Shown: positions 11,862 through 24,500 of the stretch, piece by piece
Numbering within the stretch: the first letter of the stretch is position 1
Layout: each line of letters starts with the position of its first letter
DNA from: Ectocarpus siliculosus
Lineage: Eukaryota; Sar; Phaeophyceae; Ectocarpales; Ectocarpaceae
DNA: 64,000 nucleotides
Assembly: GCA_000310025.1 (NCBI GenBank)
Contig: FN649747.1
Location: 993,506-1,057,505 of the forward strand
Reading direction: 5' to 3'
The notes under the pieces: generated by a model
Seen by the model: only the letters and a program-made list of their open reading frames with translations
The model's database searches: none
Told to the model about the DNA's origin: nothing
Translations under genes and position numbers: made by a program

Positions 11862-14800
11862 CCCCTGATGATGAAGCGATATATCTAATCGTCTTCGCGA
11901 TTGTAGGTAGTCGGGTCTTCGGACCCATTGCGTGTCTATGGTAAATTATTGCGGAGGTCTTCGGCTGTTTTCCGTATAGCATTTGAAGGGCGCGGTCTAT
12001 ACATTGATAAAGATGAGCTAACCAAATAGCGCTTGGCTCTATACATGCCTCAATGGTATATCTCTGTTGCCGCGACTGCCAACGGTACGTCACGGGGCGT
12101 TGGCACCATATTTATTCGAGAGAATACAACATTGACCCCCCCTTGTTCCTTACGATAGACGCTAGAGGTTGTCAAAATGATCACTCAGCGATGGCCCAAA
12201 AATTGAAACCTCCACGACTTCGTGGCCGTAATTCTGCGTGTTCATGAGGCATCTATTCTGAACGTGATCTTGAACGTGGATGCGTACATATCCTTTCGTA
12301 GGCCTACTGATGTTACCGTAGGAACATTTCTTTCATGTTTTTGATGAGTCTGTGCAATCCACAAATCATGAACAAATATATTGACGCCGTTGCGACGAAG
12401 TTGCTGTACTTAACGTGTGAAACTGCTTGGTTTGCCGTTGAGGTGACTTCCTGGGTGCAGATTCATCGCCACCTCTTCCTAGAAGTGCGCTGGAATCGCT
12501 GTTTCTTCTCGAAACGTCGTCGATTCTTGTATGTACCCATCATCGGCAAAGTGACGATTAGTTAGTCTAGACGAAGAACGGACGGGAAAATACAACGCCC
12601 GTGCCCTGACTTCCTCCGGGAGTGGTGAACGCCCCGACAGGAGCTCCAACTGTACATATCTCGTCAACCTGCGCTAAGGTTATTGTCCTTCTTTTATCGG
12701 CTCTGGTGGGGTAAGAGGGAAACCTGCCCCTAGCATGAGAGCAAACTGTTTATTCAAGGGAGCGAGTCTGCGGGATTGATTTGGATGGGTGATCGTGGTG
12801 TTGTTCATAGCCTCTCACAAAAAAACATATCCGTCTCAGTTCTGTCCTTTCAGCGGTCGCGTTTTGATGACCATCCCGCATTCATTCGGATGGTCGTCAA
12901 GCCGCGTCTCCTTACATTACGTACAAAGTGTGATATCCCTCAAGCATGTCCGCTTCGAATCCAACAGGAGCGGTAGACTAAGCTTCCCTTCTTTGTTTTT
13001 CTCGCCCCATCACCATTTGCAACTTCTTTCCAATCCCAATGTCGAGTAGATGCTAGATGCCCGTTGAAAACCTGGGTAAAAACTCAAAATGCCTCCGACC
13101 TCCGAGGAGCCGGGAGACCATACTCTTATTTCGAACATCGAACAATCCACAGTGTAAATGTTGTGGAAGGAATCAGGCTGACGTTCTACGGGGGTGAACG
13201 TTGAAGAACAAGATGGTTGCAAGTTTATCCATGGTGTCGGTATTTATTTATAATTGGTGTTGTTTCCAGGTTCTCTGTCGTGTGACGATTAGACTTGGTA
13301 CCGATAATTATCGTCTCCTAAAAACCGAAAATTGCTTAATTACATGAGATTGTATGGATTAATTAAATTTGCCAGAGCAGTGGCAAGTGTGAGAGGATTC
13401 GTAGGAGAACTGTTCCTCCGTACACGATTTCGCTCATACAGAAGCCGGGCTGCACTGACACCTTATGAGAAAGGAGTTTTTCACTACAAGTTGTATCGAA
13501 GAGTGAGCCGCGTGTGTGCTAGGGAACAGACTTCTGTCCGTAAGCTTACCCGCCTTGAGTTCAACTCCCCCAACTTTGGCGATTTTGCACATGGCCAAAG
13601 AGCGTCGACTGCAAGGCGCTTGCGCTCGAAATAATTGATCTTGCTTCCATGTGTGTATGTACTCCCCAAACCTAGAAACAATTAAATAAATAACACACAC
13701 CCCATATGTATATGATTATTTTCTGGTGTCCATTTTTTAATGTATTTTTTCTTTAAATGGCGCACGCCCCCCTTTGGTGGGGCAGTTGGCTTGTGACCAC
13801 GGAAGGCGTCCGCGTCAGTTGGACCAGTACCGACGGACATTAGAAGGTACTGAGCGGAGACCGGAACGTTTTTTTAATATGAAGACAACACAACAACAAC
13901 AACAACCGAATCAAGTGGGGGTGCCTCACAGGTACCTCGTGGACTATAGAGTTAAGGCCCGCACTTAAGAACCTCTTGTTTCGGCAGAGCCTATGGGGTC
14001 CCCACGGCGATGATATAGATTTTAGTGTAGGCTTCTTGTCCGAGTACCAGGTCTTAAAAGTCAGGTTCATTATTTTGGAATTTTAGAGGCTCAAGTTCTT
14101 AAGTGCGGCCGGTTCTGTATGCAGTGTTCCTTCGCTGCCGTGTATTCGTTTCGTGTTGAATTCAGTGGGCAAGACAATATTTTCAGCTGGTCCGGCTTTG
14201 GTGGCGACGCTCGGCGGAGTACTACGGTAAACCACATCTGGTGTCTGAATACTCGCTGAACTCGGGAAAGTGCGATATGAAACCCCAGGGGGCCCATCCT
14301 TCGTGGGTATGAAGATACGACGTTTTGCCTTCTCCGTTTCTTGAACTTCTGGTCACACTTTTTTCTTGCTTGTCCGCCTTCAAACAGGAACCAAGCGACA
14401 CCTTGCACAATGATGGTGTCAAGTGTGTGGTCTTGCTTATGTCTTTACGAAAGACAGATTTCGTACACAGTTGAATTTATGGGGCGTCCTTGCCGTTGAA
14501 TATCACAAGACGTGTCATGGAGACCGATGAACGGTCAAGAGCGTTGGCCCGTCCATGGAGCGTACGGGACAATATGGTTTGCCCATGGGGTATTGTATCG
14601 GCGGCCCACGGAGACCAACAGGCACCTCGCGGGTGGCCCATGGGCTCATGGTCCCGGTAGGTGTTGTTTACAAAGACAGATACATCTAATATCCGGCAAG
14701 ACGCGCTAAAGCTCTTATCAAACCTAGCTTCTAACCCCCATCAAAGCTTCAGTCTTCACTTGCACCGAGTGAGTTGGCCACTGGCGGTGTCCGCTTGGTG

Positions 14801-15354
14801 GAAAACAATTATTTTTTGTTTATGATCAAAGCGAACGCAGCGCACAGGGACACCCGAGAGAACACGTCTCCAACTCCATGGCACACTATTTCTGTTGTTT
14901 TGTTGCTCTTGGCCTAAGATCATTCGTTGTAGGTGTTGGATGACCGGATGAGGCCTCCAGCTCTGGCCATTGTGACCCCACCCATACTTTCCTTGCAATG
15001 TATTGTCCTCGGCCACTGACATGGAGCGTGGTTGATTCACCTAAACTTTCGTAAATGGAGCAACAGGATCAAAGTTGCCCACGGTGGGCACACGTTGCAA
15101 AGGCGGCCTCGAATGCCGGAGACAACGACTCCTCGTTGGTGGCCGTAAGTTGCCCCCCCGCTGCCGTATAGTCAACGTAGTTCTTCGCGATCGACTTTTT
15201 TTTCCAACCCTCCATCTGCATGATCTCTATCCCGGGGCCACCCATGGACCCGTTCAACGACTTCCCCACCCTGAAAGAAAAAATGGAAACGCCAGAGAGG
15301 CTTTAAAAGTGAGGGGACGCCAACAACAAAAACACTGACAACAGCAAGAAGAAG

Positions 15355-15391
<37 letters not shown>

Positions 15392-15586
15392 CACTCCAGC
15401 CACGCGCACAGCTTTAGCTCATGCAACGACTTCCAAATTCGTATCCGTGGGCGTCACTTTAAGAGCGCACCAAAGGTGTATTCCGCACAAATATGTTCTT
15501 CTCGCCGTGGCCAGCAACCATCGTCTACGTACGCAACCCATCGATCAACCGGTCAACCGGCTGTCCAACAATAGGCCTTTAAGGCC
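11862..15586. other. Intergenic region between convergent genes
   Basis: This lies between the stop codons of two convergent genes and probably includes both 3' untranslated regions. No exon with family motifs was found. It contains a short CAA tract near 13893-13912, an (AAC)n tract at 15355-15391 and a few CCATGG-bearing stretches near 14550-14650. The short open frames overlap on both strands and are not supported. Confidence 0.55.
15355..15391. repeat. (AAC)n microsatellite
   Basis: About a dozen uninterrupted AAC units are preceded by an imperfect AAC/AAG-rich stretch from about 15321. It lies about 200 bp past the stop codon of the minus-strand gene, so on that strand it would be a (GTT)n tract in the 3' untranslated region. 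Confidence 0.9.
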
Positions 15587-18500
15587 TTATTGTGGTTGAA
15601 AATCGGAGATGGACGCTCGATCGACATGGCGGCAAGCGCGTCGCTCCAGGTATAGCCTCTTGACCCATTGAAACAACAGAAAATCGAAAACGTTCGCGTT
15701 GAGGACATCCGTCCACGCCTCGCTAGGTAAAGCTCCAATCGCGTGAATCGATTTCTTGTCGAGTCGCACAGCTTCGTGCTCGTCCGGCAGCCACTGTGCG
15801 AGCAAGGAGAAGAGTAGCAGGTGGGAGTGGGCCGCTGAAAAACGTTCCGGTAATCGATTGCGACATTTTTCAAACCTCGTGCTCTTTCTGCGTACTACTG
15901 CCTTGGCATCCATGGACAACGCTCCTACCGAAGGTTTCCCTGAAGTGCATAGCTTCAACCCTGGCGTGCGAACGCTTTGGCAACAAAATCCCTAACCTGT
16001 TTCCGTGGTAAGCTCCAGCCGAACGCCTCCTCCAATGCCCACATCTCGTCTTCGACAAATTCCAGCACAAGAACGAGGTTGAATCGTCTAAGGATATTCA
16101 TAGCAGATTTCAGGTCCTCCCAGGCGATCTGCACGACATCGTTGACAGGCAGGAACAAGATGGGGGCACCGCGGGTCGTGGCAGAGGGTTGCCTAGGTGG
16201 GATGGCGATACCAATTGAGCGTGACGGGCGGTCATTCCAGCACAAGGTTGCGGCAAACAGAATTCGCCGGCACGAGTAGCTCCCTTAACGCCCCCATCAA
16301 TAGGAAGAATGAACCTCGGCGGCCGTCAAGTTTCAAAGCCCTCTCACCATCCCCACAATGACCGATTCCATTCTGCGGCGGGAAGATATCCACTTACGTT
16401 TGTGATATGGAAAAGAACCGCTGACGTGCTGGGACAGCAGCAAATTTAAACTTGCACATAGGACCTGCCCGCATACCTGGTCTCCCCAGGTGTTAAATTT
16501 GTGGTAGCTCCACCACAAATCCCGGGCGTAGTTGGGCCGCCCGTCTCCGTCCACGCCCTGAGATCGATCAGGTGCAAATATGCAAATAAGAAACACCCGA
16601 GGCGTCATACGAGGAGCGGGGAAAAAAGAGAAGTAGGAAGCGAAACAGAAGCGATGCACACATGTTGAGGGAGGCCACTCATATGATATAGCTGCAGGGC
16701 AAGAACGCCACGCTCCCTTGGTAAATAAGAGCAACCTTGTTCACGTGCTCTTCGTACGAGATGACCGCCGGATAATTCACTTCAGCGCTTTTTGCACACA
16801 ATGTGTGGCGTCGTAGTAGTAGGAATACGCGTTCACGTTTTAAACGACCGACGTCGTGTTCATCCTATCGTCGACTATCGTGAAGTCGACACACCTCTGA
16901 GAAAGTATCGTCTCGTTGGGAAGACCGACCGCAGAAGGTTTTGATGTAGGCGTTGTCGCCCATCTCATCCTGTCTTATCTTCTTGTACCACCTGTAGTCA
17001 ATCCATGCCAGTTCAAGAGGCAGCTCAAACGTTTTCTCGCTTTGTATGCGTTGACCACCGAGTGTCGTACAAAACGAAGTGTTCAGCATATAACCCAGTC
17101 TACTTCAGATAAGTAGTGCATGTTTAGCTCTACCGCCCAGGGGCGAATCCCCACTGGACCACCGGGCGGCAAATGTGTCAATCACGGCACTCACAAGTCG
17201 AACGGCAAGAGCTCGCTGCCTGGCTTAGACCCGTCGCGGTGCTCCAAGTGCTCGAACCGATACTGACTGTACCACCGATCCACCGGATGTCTGAACGAGC
17301 AATAGGTTGTGGCGCAAGCACGTGAAATCGTGTACGCGCGTGTGTGTGAGTCCATCACCTGATTCGGGCTGCTTCCAATACTCCTGTGCTAGGCGTTATT
17401 TTCCCACTGACGAGGCACATCCCGTATTGTTGTGCGGAATTTCATGTCCTGTCTGCTATGTTGTTCGTGTACTACCACAACACTAACCGTAGACCTCACA
17501 TTTGCGGTTCTGGCTCAGAATCTTGACAGACTCTGGACGTTAGATAGAAACGTGAAAAGGCGAGGGGTGTTCTTTTCTCGTGCGAGTAGCAGCAAGCCGT
17601 TGTTTTTTCTCACATACCCGAAGATATGTTTCTCTTTCGGGTAACTATTGCTATTTTGTTATCTCCCAACTTGAAGAGCACAGAGACGTTGTGTAAACTG
17701 TCTCAGGCAGATTCAACACGTGTTTTCTATTGTAAAATGTGGCATGCACGTAATGTCCAAAATCACCGGCTCATCAGACAAATATCTTGGGCCTGTCAAG
17801 CACAGCATAGCAGCTGGCATCTTGCACTGAGGAAGGACGATTTCAAAAGTTGACTCGATTGTATGTGTCATGCCATACCTTAACGTTGTAGCAAAGATGG
17901 CCCCCTGTAGAGTGAGGTGCTCTATCGGTAAGACGTCCCACTCGTTGGACGTGAGGCGATAACCCTGGATCGTAACAATTGCCGCAAATACAACCAAATG
18001 CGCACGAGACCATGGCACAGGGCGCATTAACGGGGCAATGACTGAATAATGGAATGATTGAATATCAGGTTGGTTTTCCGTGTAAGTGCAGAATCCAAGG
18101 GCCACGGCGTCTCTTGTACAAGGGACAGCGTCACGAAACATCATCCGCGAGGATGAGCTACCGTGTGAAAGCCTGAATGAAGCCTGGTACGGTAACGATC
18201 CTCGCGAACACAAGGTCTCTCCCTCCTGGACCGACGGCGATACTATGTAGTTGATCGTGCGCATTCTCTTCATGTGGCAGCCATAAGCAAATCTGCCTCC
18301 CATTCTTTGTGACTCACATGCTTTTGCATACTTTCCAAGAAGAAGTCCTTGTCTGACCATGGAGGGGTCGCGGTGGAACCCCTGCCATCCGCCATACAGA
18401 AGTACCACGGTATTTCCGTTGCCGGCATATTCCTGCACAGCATTTATCAAACAGGGCATAGCTCGCTACGCGATCAACGGATTGTCGTCAATTATGCCGT

Positions 18501-21500
18501 AACGTGCGTGCTTGCTGGGATATTCAAAGCAGGCCAGAAGAACGAACACTGCAGGAGGTTGTCGAAATTTCCGACGACACAGTCTTATTGACTCTGGCAA
18601 ATGTGTCTAAGAGAGGCCAACAAGTTCAATGAAGAAAAAACACATCGGGGTTTAGTGGTGCTTGAGCCGAAATTGAACCATACGCATTTGTTAAATAAAA
18701 TGGGAGACTTACACAAGACGGAAGACTGTAACAGGAGGCCGCGGCGTGAATGTTGAAAAAAAAAACGACATCTGTTTTGGACATATTGGTGCACACGTCC
18801 TTACTAGTCAATCTTCATTGGCATTACCCTCTATGTATCGTAGACCATCAATCGTAGATATCGTATGTCTCGGTTCATACATAACGCATCTGTATGCGGA
18901 GGACTGCTGAGGCATTCTTCTGCCCAATGGATCGCGTATCTGTCACTCTCGCTGTAACATTCTTCTGCTCAAGGGATCGCGTATCTGTCACTCTCGCATG
19001 GACTTCTCTGGATAGTTTTGGCTTTTTGCTTTCCTGGTCTTCTCTAGGAACTGCCGTCTTCTTGACTTCTGCGTTGTCTGTGGATCTATCTGTGTGTCTT
19101 GCCAATATATCTTCACGTCTTTACACAGCACAAGACGTCCGCCTACCTCTGGTCTTCAACCGCTTGCGGTGCCAACCATCTCGACTAGCATCGAGAGGCA
19201 CAGCCTTACGGGTCTCCCACACTTTTAACAGTTTTCCCAAACGACCCATGGGTCACCCATGGGCATGCCTGCCCATGAAGTGCCCATGGGTGGCCCCTGG
19301 GTGACCCCTGGGTGTCCCATGGGAGTTTTATGAAAACTGTCCATAGTGTGGGAGATTGCAGCCTTACCCACGTATCAAGGGCATCTCAGACAATATCCAT
19401 AACAGGTTTTAGTGCGGGAGATTGCAGCCTTACCCACGTGTCAAGGGGATCTCAGACAATGTCCACAACAGGTTTTGAAGCCTCGACTGTGAGTGAGTGG
19501 AGGCCTGCAGCGACTGCGGCTCCTGCTGCTGTCGTCGAGTGCTATGGCGTGCACACACATCGTCTTCTACCATTCCACGCGGAGTTCCCTCTGATGAAAG
19601 TAGCTGTAACTGAACTCCCCCTGAGAAGAACTTTATGATGAAACGTTGATCGGCGAAACGGTGTAGTTGAAACGCGCCAAAAACACCGTCAGGTAGACGA
19701 TTGTCCTGTCTTTCCGTGGAAGGTGTCTCGTCCTTAGATGTGGCCAGAGACTCCCCCATAGCACTGGAGGAGAACCCGAACGTGGATGATTCGGATCCCT
19801 GGCGTTGTGCTAGGTGGGCGCTCCCGACGTTGTTGGAAGGCTGTAGTAGCGCTAGGTCAGCAGCCAGCCCCCGGAGCCCTTTCTGGTTATGGCACTACTG
19901 AAAGAGCTCCGGGGACTGGCTGCTAACCTAGCACTGCTACAGCCTTCCAACAACGTCGGGAGCGCCCACCTAGCACAACGCCAAGGATCCGATCATCCAC
20001 TTTCGGGTTCTCCTTCACCGCTATGGGGGAGTCTCTGGCCACCTCCCATGACGAGACACCTTCCACGGAAAGGCAGGACAATTGTCTACCTGACGGGTTA
20101 TTTTGCGCGTTTCAACTACACCGTTTCGCCGATCAATGTTTCATCATAAAATTCTTCTCGGAGGGAATTACGGCTATTTTCATCGGAAACAAGAATCATC
20201 TTCGACGCCATCATAGAGAAAAATGTCAACATCTTCAACGACATCTTCAAGAATTAACATCGTCATCATTAATGTGTATGTTTCTGGTCTTTAGTTTGTA
20301 TGAATCAGTTTACTCTTTCAGTCATTCACTTGTCGACTTCGCATCATCGCTGGTTGAATAGCCACCTAGGCTAGGGTTGGACTTATTGTACATTGCTTGT
20401 GCAGGACAACAAGAACGCTACTCTGCAAGCGCATAGATGTACATGAAATGATACCAAGCACATTCGCTGTGTACCTTAGTGGCATGGATGGATTAGTTTC
20501 TTTTACTTTTGTTTCACGTAGACTGGATTCAATGTAAGTTCATTGAGGGGGAGTGTTATGAAAGTATTAGCTCACGTCCTATACTAGTCAATGTTCACTA
20601 GCATTGCTCTCTATCGTAGATCATGCATCGTAGATATCGTGTGTTTCGATTAATACGTAACGCATCTGTATGCGGAGGAATTAGCTGTAGCATTCTTCTG
20701 CTCGAGGGATCGCGTATCGTTCACTCTCACATGGACTTCTCTGGATAGATTAAGCTTTTAGCTTTCCTGGTCTTCTCTAGGAACTGCCGTCTTCTGAACT
20801 TCTGCATTCTCTGTGGATCTATCTGTGTGTCTTGCCAGTTTCCAGTATATCTTCACATCTCTACACAGCACAAGAAGTACGCCTACTTCTGGTCTTCAAC
20901 CACTTGCGGTGCTAACATCTCGACTAGCATCGAGAGGCACAGCCTTACCCACGTGTCAAGGGTATCTCAGACAGTATCCACAACACCATCCAAATTTCTC
21001 TGGTATTCTCTACAGCAGTACACAGTCCTGCGTCAGAAACCTACGTAATATTGATGACGAATGGCGTTAGGGAATCAGAGTGTGATCCCCTGTGCAACGC
21101 TATCGACGGCCAGGTACCACACACACCACACCAATCCACGGCCGACCACAAGCATGAGCAGCTGTTTTCATTCATTCCTGCTAAGCCGGGGTAGAGAGCT
21201 CAGTGTACAGCTCATGAGCAGCAAGGCGACACCAGAGGAAAACAGGCCGTTCTGACCGTCGACATCCGAAACCGAATCCCCACCCACCATCATCAACAGC
21301 TCACCGTAGTGTCCTTCAACTTACCTGGAAGCCATGTCGCAGAACGCCGTTCCCCCCGCTTTCCTCAAGTGCTGATAGTAGAGAAACCCCTGTCCCGCTT
21401 TGAATGCTTCCTCGTTGTCATGATCTCGAATGTCGGGTAACGAAAATCGATCCGCCTCTCTATCTGGGCACTCGAACTTGTCAGGAGAGTCCACAGCTAC

Positions 21501-24500
21501 CTGCAGCGGGGAGTATATCACGGATGCGTTTCGTGTTGTCGCATGGAAATAATATTCACTGCGTAGTTCTTCTGCTTCAGCTTGAAGTGACTTAGAAGTA
21601 TGTGTCTCCTTCTGTCCTCTGTTTGACGTACCTCGGTACCATGTTTTCCAGAGCGACTATTGCGCGCTGTGTTGTATTCACAAATGAACGCTAGTGGTGG
21701 TATTCATGTTTCTCATACCCTTGCCGCATACAGTATTTATGTGCGCTTCTAATCACGTCGGTCATCTCGTATTCACGCACCCCGGTGCGAACTCTCCGTC
21801 CCCATACCAAACAAAAGAAACACATTTTCATCTTCTTCTTATCCTTCTTCACAACCGCGTGTGAACTGGCGCACAGGTACCATATTCGGGTTGTCATTAT
21901 TATACTACTGCCTGGAATATTACTGGTTCAAACATTATATCAGTACATGGTATATGCCCACACGTCCTCCCTTTCGGTGCGCTGTGAAAGCAACAAGCAA
22001 TACTTCTCGCCTTGAAAGGGTCCGTCTCCTGAAGTACCCTTGCCAGATCAGCGCGACTGTCGAGGCCGATAGAATGTAATCTCTCCACCAAGTCCCACCC
22101 GGTCAGCTCCTCCGGGATCTCAACCAACTTCTGCACGGGATTAGCCTGTGGTAGTGACTCGGGGCCTGGAACCTAGAGACACCACAGAGTGTATCAGGTG
22201 AGAATCAGGGAACCCATTAGGTCCGGCTTCATCCTCGATGTGCATCAGAAGCGAGCATGCGTGCGCAATGAATTCACACGCCCAATGCGTGTGCAATGAA
22301 TTCACACACCTTCCTACCTCAGCTTGCTCTATTCAAAAGAAGGATCAGACAGCAACCAATTCTGCTCTGGCTGCCCCTCAAGAAAATCAAGCGGCGAGTG
22401 CGCCAGGGAACATTCTACTGCCATTGAGGTGCCCTATACCGACCTCATCATTTTGGCAGGAGTAAACCAAATGGTAAAGCCGCCTCATGAGCTGCTCATC
22501 GACATCGTTGAAGCTGAGGGAGTCACTTGAGTAGCCTTCGCGACCGAACTTCGCATCAACCTCCTGGTCCATGTACCAGGCATTCACGACGATTCCTGAC
22601 GCAAGGCGATCTGCTGGGTCCAGAGGCATGTGTTGCCTGCCATCCCGATGAAAAGTCAACCAACCAGGGAAACCCAACGAGACCAGACGATGAGTCACGA
22701 CAAGCTGAAGCGACCAAGAGAAACAGTTGGTCGCGTGGCTCATAGGGCGCGCGTATAACCAAGGGTGCAGTACGGCCTTGTTTCGACCTTCGCTCGCAAA
22801 AGTTGTGCCGCACTTGTACATGCTGGATGGACAGCATGACTCGGTGCTACGAAAACGTATGTGTGATTGGCCACTGGTCCGAACTGGCGCCGATGACCCA
22901 GCAATGCGTTTTGGCCGAGTGCGTACACCTGCCCTGCAAAGACATCAAGTATCACAAAAAAAGAGGTTCTTACCCGAAGTGAGTTGCTGGCGTGAAGGGG
23001 TGGAATCGCTCGCGCCCGAGAGTATCTCGAGTATCGAATGCGCTGACGCCGTTCTTCTTCAAGCACATAGAAACCTGATCATACAGAGCACCCCCATATA
23101 CACACCCCAGGAGCGTGGTTCGGTTAGCAAAGCTAGAAGCGAAACTGTTGTGTAGTCCCCATTTGCAGATTTCGTGTGAGCACAGAGTGTCACCTCGGGT
23201 TCGAAATCCTAGCCTACGTCCTCCAGTACACTCACCCACTGGTATGTGTATAAGAGCTATTTGTGGCTGGTGCTGTTTACGATAGGCATGTCCGAGGAGG
23301 AGACGGATCCGAAAAGACGATCACCCGCATCTGTGCAATCACATTGTGCTGCACGGTATGTAGACTGCCTTGCATCTCCTTTTCTCTTCTTGTTTTGAAT
23401 CTCTCTCTCTCTCTCATCGGTGATTCGCTACACAACAGCCTTCTGCCTCACCAAGAGATCTTCCCATGGAGTTTTCCTATGGGGCTGGCAATCGTCATCG
23501 TCGAGGTGGCTCGCCAAGAGGCCCACCGACGCCTGGTTCAACACGTATGAGGCCCGTCCGTTGTTGTACATTCGATGGTCCTCGCCAAACACACGTAGAC
23601 GTCTTCCTAGGTACATGGGGTTGGCCCCGCCGTTTTTGATGCCCCCGCCTGCGCTCTTGACCTCATCCGATAGCAGGTACTGCGGGTCGACCGGGTAGGG
23701 GCGGAACAAAGCGGATACTTCGTGTTCCAAAGGCAAGTACTAGAAGCTCGAGACTTGCTAGATATGTCGGGTCTGGAGATGTCGTTGTGAAAGTAGGAAG
23801 ACTCCCCAGCCATCAGGCACCTCCTAGCTTCTATGGGTCCAAGCAGCACAGATTTGGGGTAGGACAGCTGCAAAACGCTGCCTATGACTCCCGCGAGGGA
23901 CGGCGTCATTGTGGGATGAACCCTCGTACCCCCATGAGGAACACCAAGCAGGGTAGAGGAGGGAGAGGGAAAATGAAGAGAAAACGGAGGGAATGTTTTG
24001 AACAAAGGAAGCATCCGTGACAAATGTACTACGGGGAAAACGACAATAGCGCGGACAACCGTTTTCCTCAGTGCAACGCCATCATCGACCACCGCAGACC
24101 CTGCTGAACGTCTCGGGAAGAGAACAACAAGGCATCTATTTTCACACCGAAACCATTGCACCGCACCATGCTATGATGCTCGGCACACCTTGCGCAGGTT
24201 CTCCGCGATAAGGAAGAGGTCGTCGCCCCCGAGGATGAACCAGTCGAAGTCCTCTTTGTAGTGGAAGTTGATGTACTTCCAGATGGCTCTGCTTTTCTGC
24301 CACATGTTGCCTTCCTCCTCGAGGCCCTCTCGCTTGATCTTGAGCCTGGTGGGCGTCACACCAACAACACCTATTAACTAGCGGCGTAGTCCCTTGGGAG
24401 AAAGCGACAAACACAGTTGCACTGTTCTACCCAATACCTTGCTGTTTCTGTCAGGTTCAGCATAGTTGTAGCCCGTACTTTGTTCCTGTATACGACTCAT

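Larger units (their letters stand above)
18773..20985 (+). mobile_element. Non-autonomous LTR retroelement in an intron
   Basis: The right LTR (20554-20985, about 432 bp) begins TGTTATG right after a purine tract (TTGAGGGGGAG) and ends CCACAACA. A diverged left LTR starts at 18773 (TGTTTTGG) and ends at 19470 with the same CCACAACA; it is longer because it holds a CCCATGGG-rich insert and a roughly 60-bp tandem duplication (19349-19465). Flanks read ACATC on the left and CCATC on the right, an imperfect 5-bp target duplication. No gag, protease or polymerase frame is present; the interior is dominated by a long inverted repeat. It lies within the sulfotransferase part of the minus-strand fusion gene, in the intron after 21325, and would be carried in its pre-mRNA. 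Confidence 0.65.

Noticed and set aside
17115-17175. tRNA-like words on the minus strand (GGTGGTCCAGTGGGGATTCG)
   Set aside because: No acceptor stem or B box could be paired around it; too little to call a tRNA or SINE.
17713-18459. A 248-residue minus-strand open frame as one exon
   Set aside because: Only the part at 17964-17879 (NEWDVLP to TTLR) matches sulfotransferases and is bounded by splice sites; the rest shows no family resemblance, apart from a weak candidate near 18.2-18.3 kb.
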